A stretch of DNA of 46,238 bases, taken from positions 1 through 46,238 of the forward strand of contig DATMFI010000003.1 of the NCBI GenBank assembly GCA_035556215.1, given 5' to 3'. A program made the position numbers and the translations under genes. The notes below the pieces were generated by a model. The model was not told the origin of the DNA. It was given only the letters and a program-made list of their open reading frames with translations, and searched no databases. Positions 18,059-26,685 of this stretch are shown here, piece after piece. This DNA comes from Palsa-892 sp035556215 (GTDB lineage Bacteria > Pseudomonadota > Alphaproteobacteria > Rhizobiales > Xanthobacteraceae). Numbering within the stretch: position 1 is the first letter of the stretch; every line of letters begins with the position of its first letter.

Positions 18059-19311
18059 ACCGCAAGCGCGGCGTAGGAAATAAAGCCGATCATCTCGCCG
18101 GTTTTTACCGCCGTCACCGTCTCCGGCAATTCGGCGAAGCCGTCGGTTTCGGTCAGCGAAGTAATGACGCCCGCGCCTTCCTGCGGATGCTTGTGGGCCT
18201 CGAACACGCCGTCGGGCGCGCGCTTCAGCGCAACGCGGACATATTCGCGGCGGTCCTTCTTCTTGCGGTAGTCGAAGGCGGCGCGCACCGGGAGCGCCGT
18301 AAGCGGCTCCAGCTTCGCGCCCATCAGGCGCAGCAGCAGCGGCCGCACAATATGCGCGAAGGTCACGAACGCCGCCGCCGGATTGCCCGGCAGCCCGGCG
18401 AAGGCCGCGCCGGAAATGACGCCCATCGCGACCGGCCGGCCCGGCTTGATGGCGATGCGCCACAGCACGAGCTTGCCGATCTTCTCGACGGCATGCTTCA
18501 CGTAATCCGCCTCGCCGGTCGAAACGCCGCCGGACGTCAGCACGAGGTCATGGCTGCGCGCGGCTTCGGCAATTTTTTTCTCGAGCGTCCTTGCGTCGTC
18601 GGAAAGAATGCCGAGATCGCTCGTCTCGACGCCGAGCGCCCGCAACAAGCCAAGCAGCAGATAACGGTTGGCGTCGTAAAGCGCGGCGGGATGCAACGGC
18701 CTGCCCGGCTCGACGATTTCGTTGCCGGTCGAAAACAGCGCGACCCGCACACGGCGGCGCACGGTGATGCGCTCAATGCCAAGCGCCGCGGCAAGCGCGA
18801 CATCCTGCGGCTTCAAGCGGCGGCCTGCCGGAATCGCGGCGGCGCCCTCCTTGACATCCTCGCCCGGCAGGCGGCGATTGGCACCGATCCGGAGGCCCGG
18901 CGGGACGATGACGAAACCGCCTTCCTCGCGGCAATCTTCCTGCATGTAGACGGTATCGGCGCCGGCCGGCATCGGCGCGCCGGTGAAGATGCGCGCCGCC
19001 TCGCCATTCGCCAGCGCGCGCGAGGGGGCTTCACCGGCAAAAACGCGCTCGACGATGCGGAACTGCGTATCGCCGCTCGCGCCGATATCGCCGTGGCGGA
19101 CGGCGTAACCGTCGACGGCGGAATTCTCGAACGAGGGCAGCGCGATCGGCGCCTTGATGTCCTGCGCGGCGACACGCCCGTAGGCCTCGGCGAGCGGCAC
19201 GCTCTCGGTCTCGCCGACCGGCGGAATTTGCGCCGCCATCCGCCGATGCGCTTCCTCGATGGGCATCAAGGGGCCATTGAAGGCAAAGCAATCGTCGGTG
19301 AGCTGGGCCAT
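18055..19311 (-). CDS. moeA: Molybdopterin molybdenumtransferase (MoeA), complete copy
   Basis: MoeA inserts molybdate into adenylated molybdopterin. The 418-residue protein has the family motifs in order: PSFENSAVDGYAVR, TGAPMPAGADTVYMQED, FSTGNEIVEPG, LTSGGVSTGEADYVK and GLPGNPAAAFVTF. The conserved active-site acidic residues are therefore present, unlike in the third paralogue at 21862-22968. It lies 1 nt downstream of mobB and is translationally coupled to it, and its stop overlaps that of convergent mobA. Confidence 0.95.
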   Translation of the reverse strand: MAQLTDDCFAFNGPLMPIEEAHRRMAAQIPPVGETESVPLAEAYGRVAAQDIKAPIALPSFENSAVDGYAVRHGDIGASGDTQFRIVERVFAGEAPSRALANGEAARIFTGAPMPAGADTVYMQEDCREEGGFVIVPPGLRIGANRRLPGEDVKEGAAAIPAGRRLKPQDVALAAALGIERITVRRRVRVALFSTGNEIVEPGRPLHPAALYDANRYLLLGLLRALGVETSDLGILSDDARTLEKKIAEAARSHDLVLTSGGVSTGEADYVKHAVEKIGKLVLWRIAIKPGRPVAMGVISGAAFAGLPGNPAAAFVTFAHIVRPLLLRLMGAKLEPLTALPVRAAFDYRKKKDRREYVRVALKRAPDGVFEAHKHPQEGAGVITSLTETDGFAELPETVTAVKTGEMIGFISYAALAV

Positions 19312-19312
19312 T

Positions 19313-19876
19313 TCAGGCCTCCGCGGCCGTCATCGCCGCGGCAGCACGGGCCAGATCCTCGACGGGCATCGCCTCGGCGAGCACGATGTCGGCGATCTTC
19401 TCGATGTCATCGAGGCCGACCACCGGCACGCCCGCATTGCCGATCGCGCCGACGGCGGCAATCGCGACGATCCAGGGATCGTCGGGCTGCAGGAGCGGCT
19501 TGCCGACTTCGGCGCGGTGAACCTCGATCTTGGGATGGGCTTCGCGCTTGAAGCCCTCGACGATGACGAGATCGACCGGCGTGATTTTCTCGATGATCTG
19601 GTGGAGCTGCAACTCCGCTTCGCCGCGCAGCTCGTGCATCTGCGCCCAGCGATTGCTGGACGAAATGAACACCTCGGAAGCGCCGGCCTCGCGATGGATG
19701 AAGGAATCCTTGCCCGGCTTGTCGAGATCGAAGTGATGATGCGCATGCTTGATGGTCGAAACCTTGAGCCCGCGCTTGATCAGCGCCGGCAACAGTTTTG
19801 CCATCAGCGTCGTCTTGCCCGAGCCGCTCCAGCCGGCAAGGCCGATGACGCGCATGGATTTTTTCGCCGTTTTCAT
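19313..19876 (-). CDS. mobB: Molybdopterin-guanine dinucleotide biosynthesis adaptor (MobB)
   Basis: The 187-residue GTP-binding protein assists MobA. The P-loop GWSGSGKTT spans 15-23. KVSTIKHAHHHFDLDKPGKDS is the MobB signature, and DLVIVEGFKREAHPKIEVHR is the Walker B/metal region. It lies between moeA and the MoeA-PBP fusion on the same strand, with a 9-nt gap upstream and 1 nt downstream, so it is in one operon with them. The C-terminal part is slightly longer than in E. coli and alanine-rich. Confidence 0.94.
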   Translation of the reverse strand: MKTAKKSMRVIGLAGWSGSGKTTLMAKLLPALIKRGLKVSTIKHAHHHFDLDKPGKDSFIHREAGASEVFISSSNRWAQMHELRGEAELQLHQIIEKITPVDLVIVEGFKREAHPKIEVHRAEVGKPLLQPDDPWIVAIAAVGAIGNAGVPVVGLDDIEKIADIVLAEAMPVEDLARAAAAMTAAEA

Positions 19877-19885
19877 CGTGCAATC

Positions 19886-21865
19886 TTACTCCGCCGCCGG
19901 CCTCATGCCGAGGGCGGCGATTTTTTCGCGCACCGCGGGATCGTGCAGCGCCGCCAGAAACGCCTTCACCGCGGGCCGGTTGCGGCGCGACTCGACGAGC
20001 AGAAAGTCGTAATGCTCGGGCGTCAGCGGCAAAAAGCCGAGGCCGTAAAGTTCGGCAACCTGCGAAATGGCGATCCCCCAGTCGGCGCGGCCCTGGCTGA
20101 CCGCCGCCGCCACCGCATTATGCGAGCGCGGCTGATTGCCGTAACCCGCGGGTTTCTCGCCCGCAAGTAGCCGGTCGATCAGGATGCGCGTGCCCGCGCC
20201 CTGATTGCGATTGACCATGATGGCGCGTTTGTCGGCGAGCGCCGCCGCAATCGCTTGCTTCGCGTCCTTGCCCTCGAAGCGCTCGTCGCCCTTGCGATAG
20301 ACGAAGCCCTGCATGCGCTGCCAGCCGGGCACGAGTGCAAGGCCCGGCGCGAGCAGATGTTTGTTGTAGGCGCCGGTGGCCGGATCCAGGAGATGCGTCG
20401 GCGCGAGATCGCACTCGCCGCGCTTCGCGGCGGTGACGCCGCCCTGGCTGCCGAGCGCGATCTTGCGGATCGCAAAGCCTTGGCCCGCGATGGCGTTCAG
20501 CACCACGTCGAGCGCGACGCAGTGGCTGCCCATGATGACGAGATCGGGCGCGCGCGCCGCTTTGCCGATCAAGGTCACGGTCGCGGGCGTACCGGCATCG
20601 AGCGCATTGGCCAGCGCATCGACCTCGATGAAGCCATCGGCTTCGGAAAATGCCGTGACGGCACCCGAGCCCTTGCTCGACGGAAAGGCGACAAGCCCGT
20701 CGTCCTTCGCGACGAGCGCGACGAGCACGAATTCCTGGCGGCCAAGCTCGGACGGCACGCGCACCGGCACGGTCGCCTTCACCGTGTCGGCGGCTTCCTG
20801 CGGCAGGCCGGCGAAAGCGCGGATTACCGGCGCGACGAACTCGTGGAACGTGAAGATCGCCGAGGTCGGAAAGCCCGGCAGCACAACGATCGGCTTCTTG
20901 CCGATCGCGGCAAGGCACAGCGGCTTGCCGGGCTTGAGCGCGACGCCGTGCACGAGGATGCCCGGCTTGCCGAGGCGCGGAATGATCTGGTGCGAAAGGT
21001 CGCCCGCGCCCTTCGAGGTGCCGCCCGAAAGCACAACCATGTCGCACTCTTCGAGCGCACGGCGCACGGCTTCGGAAAGCAGCGCCTCGTTGTCGGGAAA
21101 GACGCCGAAGGCGACCGGTTCGCCGCCCGCTTCGCGCACGGCGGCGGCGACAATGGCGCTGTTGGAATCGTAAACGCCGCCGGGCTTGAGCGGCTCGCCC
21201 GGCGCGATCAGCTCGTCGCCGGTCGAAAGCACGGCGATCTTCGGCCGCCGCACGACCTTCACGCGGGCGATGCCGCAAGCAGCGAGCATGCCGATCTCGC
21301 GCGAGCCGATCAGCGTGCCCTTGCGCAACACGGTTTCGCCGCGCGCAATGTCGGAGCCCGCGAACGAAACGAACTGGCCGGCGCCCACGGCGCGGCGCAA
21401 GTCGATCGCCGGGCCGTCTTCGGTTTCGACGAGATCCGTCCATTCGATCATCGCGACGGCATCGGCGCCGCGCGGAATGACGCCGCCGGTCGCGATGGCG
21501 GTTGCCGTACCGGCCGCAACCGGCACGCGCGGAGACGCGCCGCAGGCGAGCACTTCACCGTTCAACTGCAATCGCTTCGGGCTTGCGTCGCTTGCGTTCA
21601 ATGTGTCGGTGCTGCGCACCGCGAAGCCATCGACCGACGAGCGGTCGAATGGCGGCGCATCGACCGGCGCCAGCGTATCTTCGGCGAGCACGCGATTGAG
21701 CGCCGCGGCCAGCGTAACCTTCTCGAGGCCTTTCGGCGCGAGATCGAGCGCTTTCGCGAAGCGCGCATGGGCTTCGCTCGCCGAGACCACTTCGAGAAAC
21801 TGCTCCTGCCGCGCGGCGCTTCGCACGGCGGCCAAGAGGCTCTCGTATCGTTTTTCGCCGCTCAC
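19886..21865 (-). CDS. MoeA fused to a C-terminal periplasmic-binding-protein-like domain
   Basis: The N-terminal 430 residues form a complete MoeA module with PPFDRSSVDGFAVRS, STGDELIAPG, LSGGTSKGAGDLSHQ and VLPGFPTSAIFTF. The last about 200 residues form a PBP_like domain, seen in MGSHCVALDVVLNAIAGQGF, NRNQGAGTRILIDRLL and VSQGRADWGIAI. That domain is known in MoeA-PBP and helix-turn-helix-PBP fusions and is thought to bind molybdate, tungstate or a pterin. I chose the GTG at 21865 (659 residues), because GTGA overlaps the TGA stop of the upstream gene; the longer frame from 21934 lies inside that gene. The domain could feed or sense oxyanion in the cytoplasm. Confidence 0.9.
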   Translation of the reverse strand: MSGEKRYESLLAAVRSAARQEQFLEVVSASEAHARFAKALDLAPKGLEKVTLAAALNRVLAEDTLAPVDAPPFDRSSVDGFAVRSTDTLNASDASPKRLQLNGEVLACGASPRVPVAAGTATAIATGGVIPRGADAVAMIEWTDLVETEDGPAIDLRRAVGAGQFVSFAGSDIARGETVLRKGTLIGSREIGMLAACGIARVKVVRRPKIAVLSTGDELIAPGEPLKPGGVYDSNSAIVAAAVREAGGEPVAFGVFPDNEALLSEAVRRALEECDMVVLSGGTSKGAGDLSHQIIPRLGKPGILVHGVALKPGKPLCLAAIGKKPIVVLPGFPTSAIFTFHEFVAPVIRAFAGLPQEAADTVKATVPVRVPSELGRQEFVLVALVAKDDGLVAFPSSKGSGAVTAFSEADGFIEVDALANALDAGTPATVTLIGKAARAPDLVIMGSHCVALDVVLNAIAGQGFAIRKIALGSQGGVTAAKRGECDLAPTHLLDPATGAYNKHLLAPGLALVPGWQRMQGFVYRKGDERFEGKDAKQAIAAALADKRAIMVNRNQGAGTRILIDRLLAGEKPAGYGNQPRSHNAVAAAVSQGRADWGIAISQVAELYGLGFLPLTPEHYDFLLVESRRNRPAVKAFLAALHDPAVREKIAALGMRPAAE

Positions 21866-22968
21866 GGCAGAAACCTCATTTCGACCCGGCTTCCTTCGGG
21901 ATAACCTTCGCTTTCGGCTGGCACCATGAGCCAACCGTCGCTGCGCGCAAGAGCCGAAAGCGGCAATGTTCCGGTGGCGACCGGCTCGGCCTCGTTCTTT
22001 CCGGTGCGGGCAAGCGGGACGAATTCGGCGATGCCCACCTGCGAAGCCAGTTTTCGCGACAGCGTGATCGGCATTTGCACAATATATCTGGTGCGGCCGG
22101 AAAGTTTCGCAATGAGCCTGAGGCCCATGACCGCAAAGACCGCAAGCGCCGCATCGAAGCGCCCCGGCACGATCAGCACCGGGCGCGGCTTACGCGTCCC
22201 GCCGACCGCGCCGAGCGCCGCCGTCTCGCCGGGCTTCAGCGCGAAACCATGAATTTCGACGCGGCCTTTCCCGGCAAGCGCCGTGACGCTTTTATCGTTG
22301 CGGCCCATGCCGCTGCCGCCGAGCACAATCACGGCGTCGGCGCTCTCGTCGTCGAGTGCGGCGTCGAGCGAGGCCGCGTTTGCCGCTTCGCCGCCGCTCG
22401 CGGCGATCATGCGCGAGAACAGCGAAAGCATCGGCTGGCGATCCTGCCGGATGGCAACGAGCGCGATCTTCGGCACGCGCACCGAGACTTCCTTCACGCC
22501 AAGCGATTCGAGCACGGCGATATCGATGGCGCGCAATTGCTCGCCGGCTTGCGAGAGCAGGCTGCCCTTTTCGCCATCGGCGGCCTGCGGCCAGACATTG
22601 TCGCCGGGCGCCGCGGGCTCCATCACTTCGCCGCTCTCGTTCACCGCATCGGGTGCGAGCACGGCATCGAAACCGTCCGGCAATGCCTCGCCCGCCTCGA
22701 TCCACGCCGTCTTCGCCGCCACCGGCGTATAGGGCCCGGCGTCGGTAATGTCTTTCGAGGACACGGCATGACCGTCCTGCAAGGCGATGGCGCGCGCGGG
22801 GCTTGCCGCCGCGAGCCGCACATCTTCGGCAAGCACCAGATGCTCGGCGCGAGCGAGCGCAATCCTGCGCGCGGCAACGGGCGTTGCGAGCGCATCCAGC
22901 CTGCGGAAGACGCCGTCGAGGGGCGTCAGCTTCGCGATTTTCTGCGAAGCACTGGGTTCGGGCGGCAT
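21862..22968 (-). CDS. Degenerate MoeA-like protein
   Basis: The 368-residue protein shows MoeA architecture, with LVLAEDVRL, LQDGHAVSS in place of the NSxVDGYAVR motif, IALVAIRQDRQ in place of STGDEL, VIVLGGSGMGRND in place of SGGxSxGxxD, and LKPGETAALG followed by VLIVPGRFDAALAVF. Active-site acidic residues of MoeA therefore appear lost while the fold markers persist. It is the first gene of the minus-strand set, coupled by a GTGA overlap to the MoeA-PBP fusion. It may be a non-catalytic partner subunit. Similarity to MoeA is clear, the role is not known. Confidence 0.8.
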   Translation of the reverse strand: MPPEPSASQKIAKLTPLDGVFRRLDALATPVAARRIALARAEHLVLAEDVRLAAASPARAIALQDGHAVSSKDITDAGPYTPVAAKTAWIEAGEALPDGFDAVLAPDAVNESGEVMEPAAPGDNVWPQAADGEKGSLLSQAGEQLRAIDIAVLESLGVKEVSVRVPKIALVAIRQDRQPMLSLFSRMIAASGGEAANAASLDAALDDESADAVIVLGGSGMGRNDKSVTALAGKGRVEIHGFALKPGETAALGAVGGTRKPRPVLIVPGRFDAALAVFAVMGLRLIAKLSGRTRYIVQMPITLSRKLASQVGIAEFVPLARTGKNEAEPVATGTLPLSALARSDGWLMVPAESEGYPEGSRVEMRFLP

Positions 22969-23010
22969 GGCCTCTCTCTAGCCGAAGGCGATAGTTCCCG
23001 GCAAAGCGAT

Positions 23011-23025
23011 TGCGCCGTCATGCTA
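23011..23025 (+). promoter_or_regulatory. 15-nt repeat, copy 2, upstream of tusA
   Basis: TGCGCCGTCATGCTA is identical to the copy before mobA (17403-17417). Here it runs into TG-C-TATAGA (23021-23029), a good extended -10. Transcription would start near 23036. Confidence 0.5.
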
Positions 23026-23052
23026 TAGAGAATTTCGCTTGAGGGAATTTGC

Positions 23053-23091
23053 ATGATGGCATTGATCGCGGGCTCCGATGGCGGACATTAA
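23053..23091 (+). CDS. Possible 12-codon upstream ORF overlapping the tusA start
   Basis: A strong GAGGGAA (23041-23047) precedes ATG-ATG at 23053. The frame reads MMALIAGSDGGH and stops with TAA at 23089-23091, overlapping the first 14 nt of tusA in another frame. tusA has no ribosome binding site of its own at 23078, so ribosomes may reach it by re-initiation. It is short and could be chance. Confidence 0.35.
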   Translation: MMALIAGSDGGH

Positions 23092-23302
23092 CCTTGATCT
23101 CAAAGGGCTGAAGTGCCCGCTTCCCGCAATAAAGACGGAGAAAACGCTCGCTTCGCTGGCGCCGGGCGACCGGCTGACGGTCGAGTGCACCGACCCGATG
23201 GCGGCCATCGACATCCCGCATTTATTGCAAAAGACCGGCGACCGGCTCGTCATGAGCGAGCGCAACGACAGCCGCCTCGTCTTCCGGATCGAGAAGGTCT
23301 AG
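23078..23302 (+). CDS. TusA/SirA-family sulfur carrier protein
   Basis: The 74-residue protein has the conserved CPxP motif with the persulfide-carrying cysteine C13 (LKCPLPAIKTEK) and the family's second half DPMAAIDIPHLLQKTGD. TusA proteins pass sulfur from cysteine desulfurase to tRNA thiolation, molybdopterin synthesis and FdhD. Its place beside five molybdenum-cofactor genes, and sharing of a 15-nt upstream sequence with mobA, suggests a role in cofactor sulfuration. It converges with egtD, and the palindrome CTAG serves as the stop codon for both. Confidence 0.88.
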   Translation: MADINLDLKGLKCPLPAIKTEKTLASLAPGDRLTVECTDPMAAIDIPHLLQKTGDRLVMSERNDSRLVFRIEKV

Positions 23303-24264
23303 CGCGCCTTCAGGACGCGCACCGAGAAATTGCCGGCATCATCCGTCCACAGCGCTTCCTCGAGCCAGCCGGCCTGACGGGCGAGATCGCGAAAACCCGC
23401 AGGACTGTATTTGTAGCTGCTTTCGGTATGGATCGTCTCGCCGGGCGCGAACTCGAAGACATGATCGCCCACGGTGACGCGCTGCCGCTTCTTGCTCACG
23501 AGATGCATCTCGATCCGCTCGCGCGCGGTGTTGAAGAAAGCGCGATGCGAAAAGTTGCTGACATCGAAATCGCCGCCCGCCTCGCGGTTGATGCGCGTGA
23601 GCAGGTTGAGATTGAACGCGGCGGTGACGCCTGCCTTGTCGTTATAGGCGGCGTTCAACACGCGCTCGTCCTTGACGAGATCGACGCCGATGATGAGCGA
23701 AGCATTGCCGCCGAGAATGCGCGCGGCGTTGCGCAGGAACGCCACCGCCGCGAGCGGCTCGAAATTGCCGATCGTCGAGCCGGGAAAGAAACCGACGCGC
23801 GCCAGCTTGCGCACGCCGAGCGGCAATTCGAACGGCTTGGTGAAATCGGCGGCGACGGGAAAGATTTTCAGCTTTGGGAAATCGCGGCGTAATTCCGCGG
23901 CCTGTTCCTCAAGGTAATCAGCCGAAATATCGACCGGCACGTAAGCGGCGATGTGCGGCGCGGCTTCAAGCAGCAACCTGATTTTCGCCGTCGAGCCCGA
24001 ACCGAACTCGACGAGGGCCGCGCTCTCCGGGATTAGCGCCGCGATCGCCGCCGCATGCGCGCGCAACGCCTGCATCTCGCTGCGCGTCGGGTAATATTCG
24101 GGCAGCTCCATGATGCGCTCGAACAGGCGCGAGCCTTCGGCGTCGTAAAAATGCTTCGCCGCCATCCATTTCGGCTGCGCCGATAGGCCCGTCACGACAT
24201 CGCGCAAAAACGCGTCCTCTTCGGCGGCTGCTTCGCGCCGCGCCTTCCCAGCCATGGCTTTCAT
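23299..24264 (-). CDS. egtD: L-histidine N-alpha-methyltransferase (EgtD)
   Basis: EgtD trimethylates histidine with S-adenosylmethionine to hercynine, the first step of ergothioneine synthesis. The protein shows KHFYDAEGSRLFERIMELPEYYPTRSE near the N-terminus, LVEFGSGSTAKIRLLLEA as the SAM-binding loop, GFFPGSTIGNF and the C-terminal HTESSYKYSP substrate loop. The ATG at 24264 gives 321 residues, the usual length, with GGGGT about 6 nt before it. A TTG at 24282 would overlap the egtB stop. It is the second gene of an egtBD operon. Confidence 0.95.
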   Translation of the reverse strand: MKAMAGKARREAAAEEDAFLRDVVTGLSAQPKWMAAKHFYDAEGSRLFERIMELPEYYPTRSEMQALRAHAAAIAALIPESAALVEFGSGSTAKIRLLLEAAPHIAAYVPVDISADYLEEQAAELRRDFPKLKIFPVAADFTKPFELPLGVRKLARVGFFPGSTIGNFEPLAAVAFLRNAARILGGNASLIIGVDLVKDERVLNAAYNDKAGVTAAFNLNLLTRINREAGGDFDVSNFSHRAFFNTARERIEMHLVSKKRQRVTVGDHVFEFAPGETIHTESSYKYSPAGFRDLARQAGWLEEALWTDDAGNFSVRVLKAR

Positions 24265-24278
24265 GAAATACCCCAAAC

Positions 24279-25514
24279 TCAATGCTCGTGTTCAACAAGA
24301 CGCAGACCGGAAAACTGCCAGCGCGCGGATGCGGGGAAGAAATTGCGGTAACTGAAACGGGAATGACCCTCGGGGGTCGCGAGCGAGCCGCCGCGCAGCA
24401 CCATCTGATTGATCATGAACTTGCCGTTGTATTCGCCGAGCGCGCCTTCGATGGCGCGATAGCCCGGATAGGCAAGATAGGCGCTGCGCGTCCATTGCCA
24501 GACGATGCCGAAGGCATCGTTCAAGAGGCCGTGGCGCGCCGCGACTTCCCACTCGAACTCGGTCGGAAGATGCTTGCCGCGCCAGCGCGCAAAGGCGTCG
24601 GCTTCGAAATAACTGATGTGGCAAACAGGTGCCGCGGGATCGACCGGCTGCAAGCCGCCGAGCGACATCTGGTGCCATGCGCCGTCCTGCTTTTTCCAAT
24701 AGAGCGGCGCCTGCCATTCCTCGGCCTGCACCGTGTACCAGCCGTCGGAGAGCCACAGCGTCGGCGTTTGATAGCCGCCGTCGTCGATGAATTCGAGCCA
24801 CTCTTTATTGGTGACAAGCGCGCGCGAAATCTTCACCGGCTGGATCAATTCCTGATGCGTCGGCCGCTCGTTGTCGAAGACGAAGCCCGCGCCGTCATCG
24901 CCGACACTATGGATGCCGTCCGGAATCTTCACATATTCGCCGGTCTTTTCACCGCCCTTGCCGCGCGGCATCCGCCAGTTCGGATCACAAGCAGGCGCCG
25001 TCGGATTCTGCGCCAGCGCATGCAGGATGTCGGTGAGGATCAGTTCCTGATGCTGCTGCTCGTGATTGAGGCCGATTTCGACGACCGGCAGAAGCTTGCG
25101 CAATTCGTTCGGTGTTGCCTGGGTGAGCAGCTTCTCCACCGCGGCGTCGACATGCTTGCGATAGCGCGCGACCTCTTCGCAGGATGGCCGCGTGATGAGG
25201 CCGCGCTTGGGGCGCTCGTGACGCGGACCCGCCGAGACATAATAAGAGTTGTAGAGAAAGGCGAAGCGCTCGTCGAAAACGCGATAATCCGGCACATTCG
25301 GCACGAGCAGAAACTGCTCGAAGAACCATGTCGTATGCGCGCGATGCCATTTCGTCGGGCTCGCGTCGGGCATTGATTGCACGACCTGATCTTCCGGCGA
25401 GAGCGGCGCGGCGCGAGCTTCGGTCTCGGCGCGCACCTTGCGAAAGGCGGCGAGCCAGTTCGCACGCAGCGCATCAAGTGCGGTGTCTGACGGGTACGCA
25501 ACGGTTTTCGACAT
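24279..25514 (-). CDS. egtB: Ergothioneine biosynthesis sulfoxide synthase (EgtB)
   Basis: EgtB is a non-haem iron enzyme that joins a thiol (gamma-glutamylcysteine or cysteine) to hercynine as a sulfoxide. The N-terminal DinB-like domain supplies the iron ligands in WHRAHTTWFFEQF and in NHEQQHQEL, which fits the HX3HXE motif. The C-terminal FGE-sulfatase domain has NKEWLEFIDDGGY, HISYFEADAFARWRGKHLPTEFEWE and MVLRGGS. No egtA, egtC or egtE lies nearby, which is common in proteobacteria. The product is an antioxidant thiol. Confidence 0.95.
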   Translation of the reverse strand: MSKTVAYPSDTALDALRANWLAAFRKVRAETEARAAPLSPEDQVVQSMPDASPTKWHRAHTTWFFEQFLLVPNVPDYRVFDERFAFLYNSYYVSAGPRHERPKRGLITRPSCEEVARYRKHVDAAVEKLLTQATPNELRKLLPVVEIGLNHEQQHQELILTDILHALAQNPTAPACDPNWRMPRGKGGEKTGEYVKIPDGIHSVGDDGAGFVFDNERPTHQELIQPVKISRALVTNKEWLEFIDDGGYQTPTLWLSDGWYTVQAEEWQAPLYWKKQDGAWHQMSLGGLQPVDPAAPVCHISYFEADAFARWRGKHLPTEFEWEVAARHGLLNDAFGIVWQWTRSAYLAYPGYRAIEGALGEYNGKFMINQMVLRGGSLATPEGHSRFSYRNFFPASARWQFSGLRLVEHEH

Positions 25515-25676
25515 TCAGATCCCCGGAATATCGACCATAAACAACGAGTTCAGCGGATTGTTCCATCCGCTGCAACCCTTGCAAACCCTTCTTTCGCGAA
25601 TGTGAAAGAAGCGTTATCGCGCGATCGCCAACGACATTGATGCCGCAGGCAGCAGTAAGTTCCGCTACTCTTTGCG

Positions 25677-26438
25677 CTATTTCGGCGCCATTCTGAGCGC
25701 GCCGTCTAGGCGGATCGTCTCGCCGTTGAGATAACGGTTCTTGATGATGTGCAGCGCGAGCTTGCCGTATTGCGCAGGGTTGCCGAGCGTTTTCGGGAAC
25801 GGCACCGACGCGGCAAGACTGTCCTGCACTTCCTGCGGCAGGCCCTGCAGCATCGGCGTCAGAAAAATGCCGGGCGCGATTGCATTCACGCGAATGCCGA
25901 ATTGCGCAAGCTCGCGCGCGGCGGGCAATGTCAGCGACACCACGCCGCCTTTCGATGCGGCGTAAGCCGCCTGCCCGATCTGTCCTTCAAAAGCCGCGAC
26001 CGATGCGGTCGAGATGATGACGCCGCGCTCGCCGTCTTCGAGCGGCGCCAACCCGCTCATGTCGGCGGATGCGAGTCGCATCATGTTGAACGTGCCGATG
26101 AGATTGACGTTGACGACGCGCGAAAAATCTTCGAGCGGCATCGGCCCGTCGCGGCCGACGATGCGTTTCGCCGGCGCAATGCCCGCGCAGTTGACGAGAA
26201 TGCGCGCGGGTCCGTTTGTCTCGCGGGCTTTGGCCACCGCAGCTTCAGCGGACTCGGCGTTCGTCACGTCGCAATGAAGCGCGAGCGCGCCGATTTTTCC
26301 GGCGAAGGAACGCAGCGCCGTCTCGTTGATGTCGATCAGCGAAACTTTTGCGCCGGCCTTGACGAGCATCGCCGCTGTCGCAGCACCAAGCCCGGAGCCG
26401 CCGCCGGTGACGAGTGCTGCGTGTCCCTGAATATCCAT
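25677..26438 (-). CDS. Short-chain dehydrogenase, 3-hydroxyacyl-CoA dehydrogenase type-2-like
   Basis: The 253-residue NAD(P)-dependent oxidoreductase has the nucleotide motif TGGGSGLGAA near residue 12, DxxD-type acidic residue in SLIDINE (pointing to NAD), NCAGIAP, and the catalytic S-x12-YAASKGG set. It resembles human HSD17B10 and bacterial 3-hydroxyacyl-CoA dehydrogenases more than FabG, notably in the FEGQIGQAAYAASKGG and RVNAIAPGIFLTPML segments. I chose the ATG at 26438; the longer frame to 26573 has no domain support. The 360-nt region upstream is shared with the transporter operon. Confidence 0.88.
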   Translation of the reverse strand: MDIQGHAALVTGGGSGLGAATAAMLVKAGAKVSLIDINETALRSFAGKIGALALHCDVTNAESAEAAVAKARETNGPARILVNCAGIAPAKRIVGRDGPMPLEDFSRVVNVNLIGTFNMMRLASADMSGLAPLEDGERGVIISTASVAAFEGQIGQAAYAASKGGVVSLTLPAARELAQFGIRVNAIAPGIFLTPMLQGLPQEVQDSLAASVPFPKTLGNPAQYGKLALHIIKNRYLNGETIRLDGALRMAPK

Positions 26439-26585
26439 GACGGTCCCTATCGGTTTTCCATACCGGCGGCCGCGCGATTCCACACGACGCAAATGCTCCG
26501 GCACCCTTTCATGATTAGCGTGACAGCGGGCATGAGCCCATGCGGGAAATCGCCAAAGGAAATCGCCGGGCAAAAAATCTTAAAG

Positions 26586-26685
26586 AAAAAAGCGCGTTAG
26601 CCGCCGCTAACCACCAGTCTTCGCACGTGCAAAATAGAGCGAATGATTTTTTGTCTTGCCAAGGTCGGTCATCCGGATATGCTTG
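26586..26685 (-). ncRNA. Candidate small RNA ending at an intrinsic terminator
   Basis: On the minus strand GTTAGC-GGCG-GCTAAC (26611-26596) forms a 6-bp hairpin, followed four bases later by six T residues (26591-26586). No protein gene precedes it on this strand. A -10-like TATAAG (26697-26692) lies about 80 nt upstream. A transcript of about 100 nt is possible. The -35 is poor (TTGCGA at 22-nt spacing), so support is weak. Confidence 0.22.

Noticed and set aside
18055..23302. Molybdate riboswitch in the molybdenum-cofactor cluster
   Set aside because: No leader of sufficient length precedes mobA, and no moco-motif-like structure was visible before tusA or the moeA-like gene.
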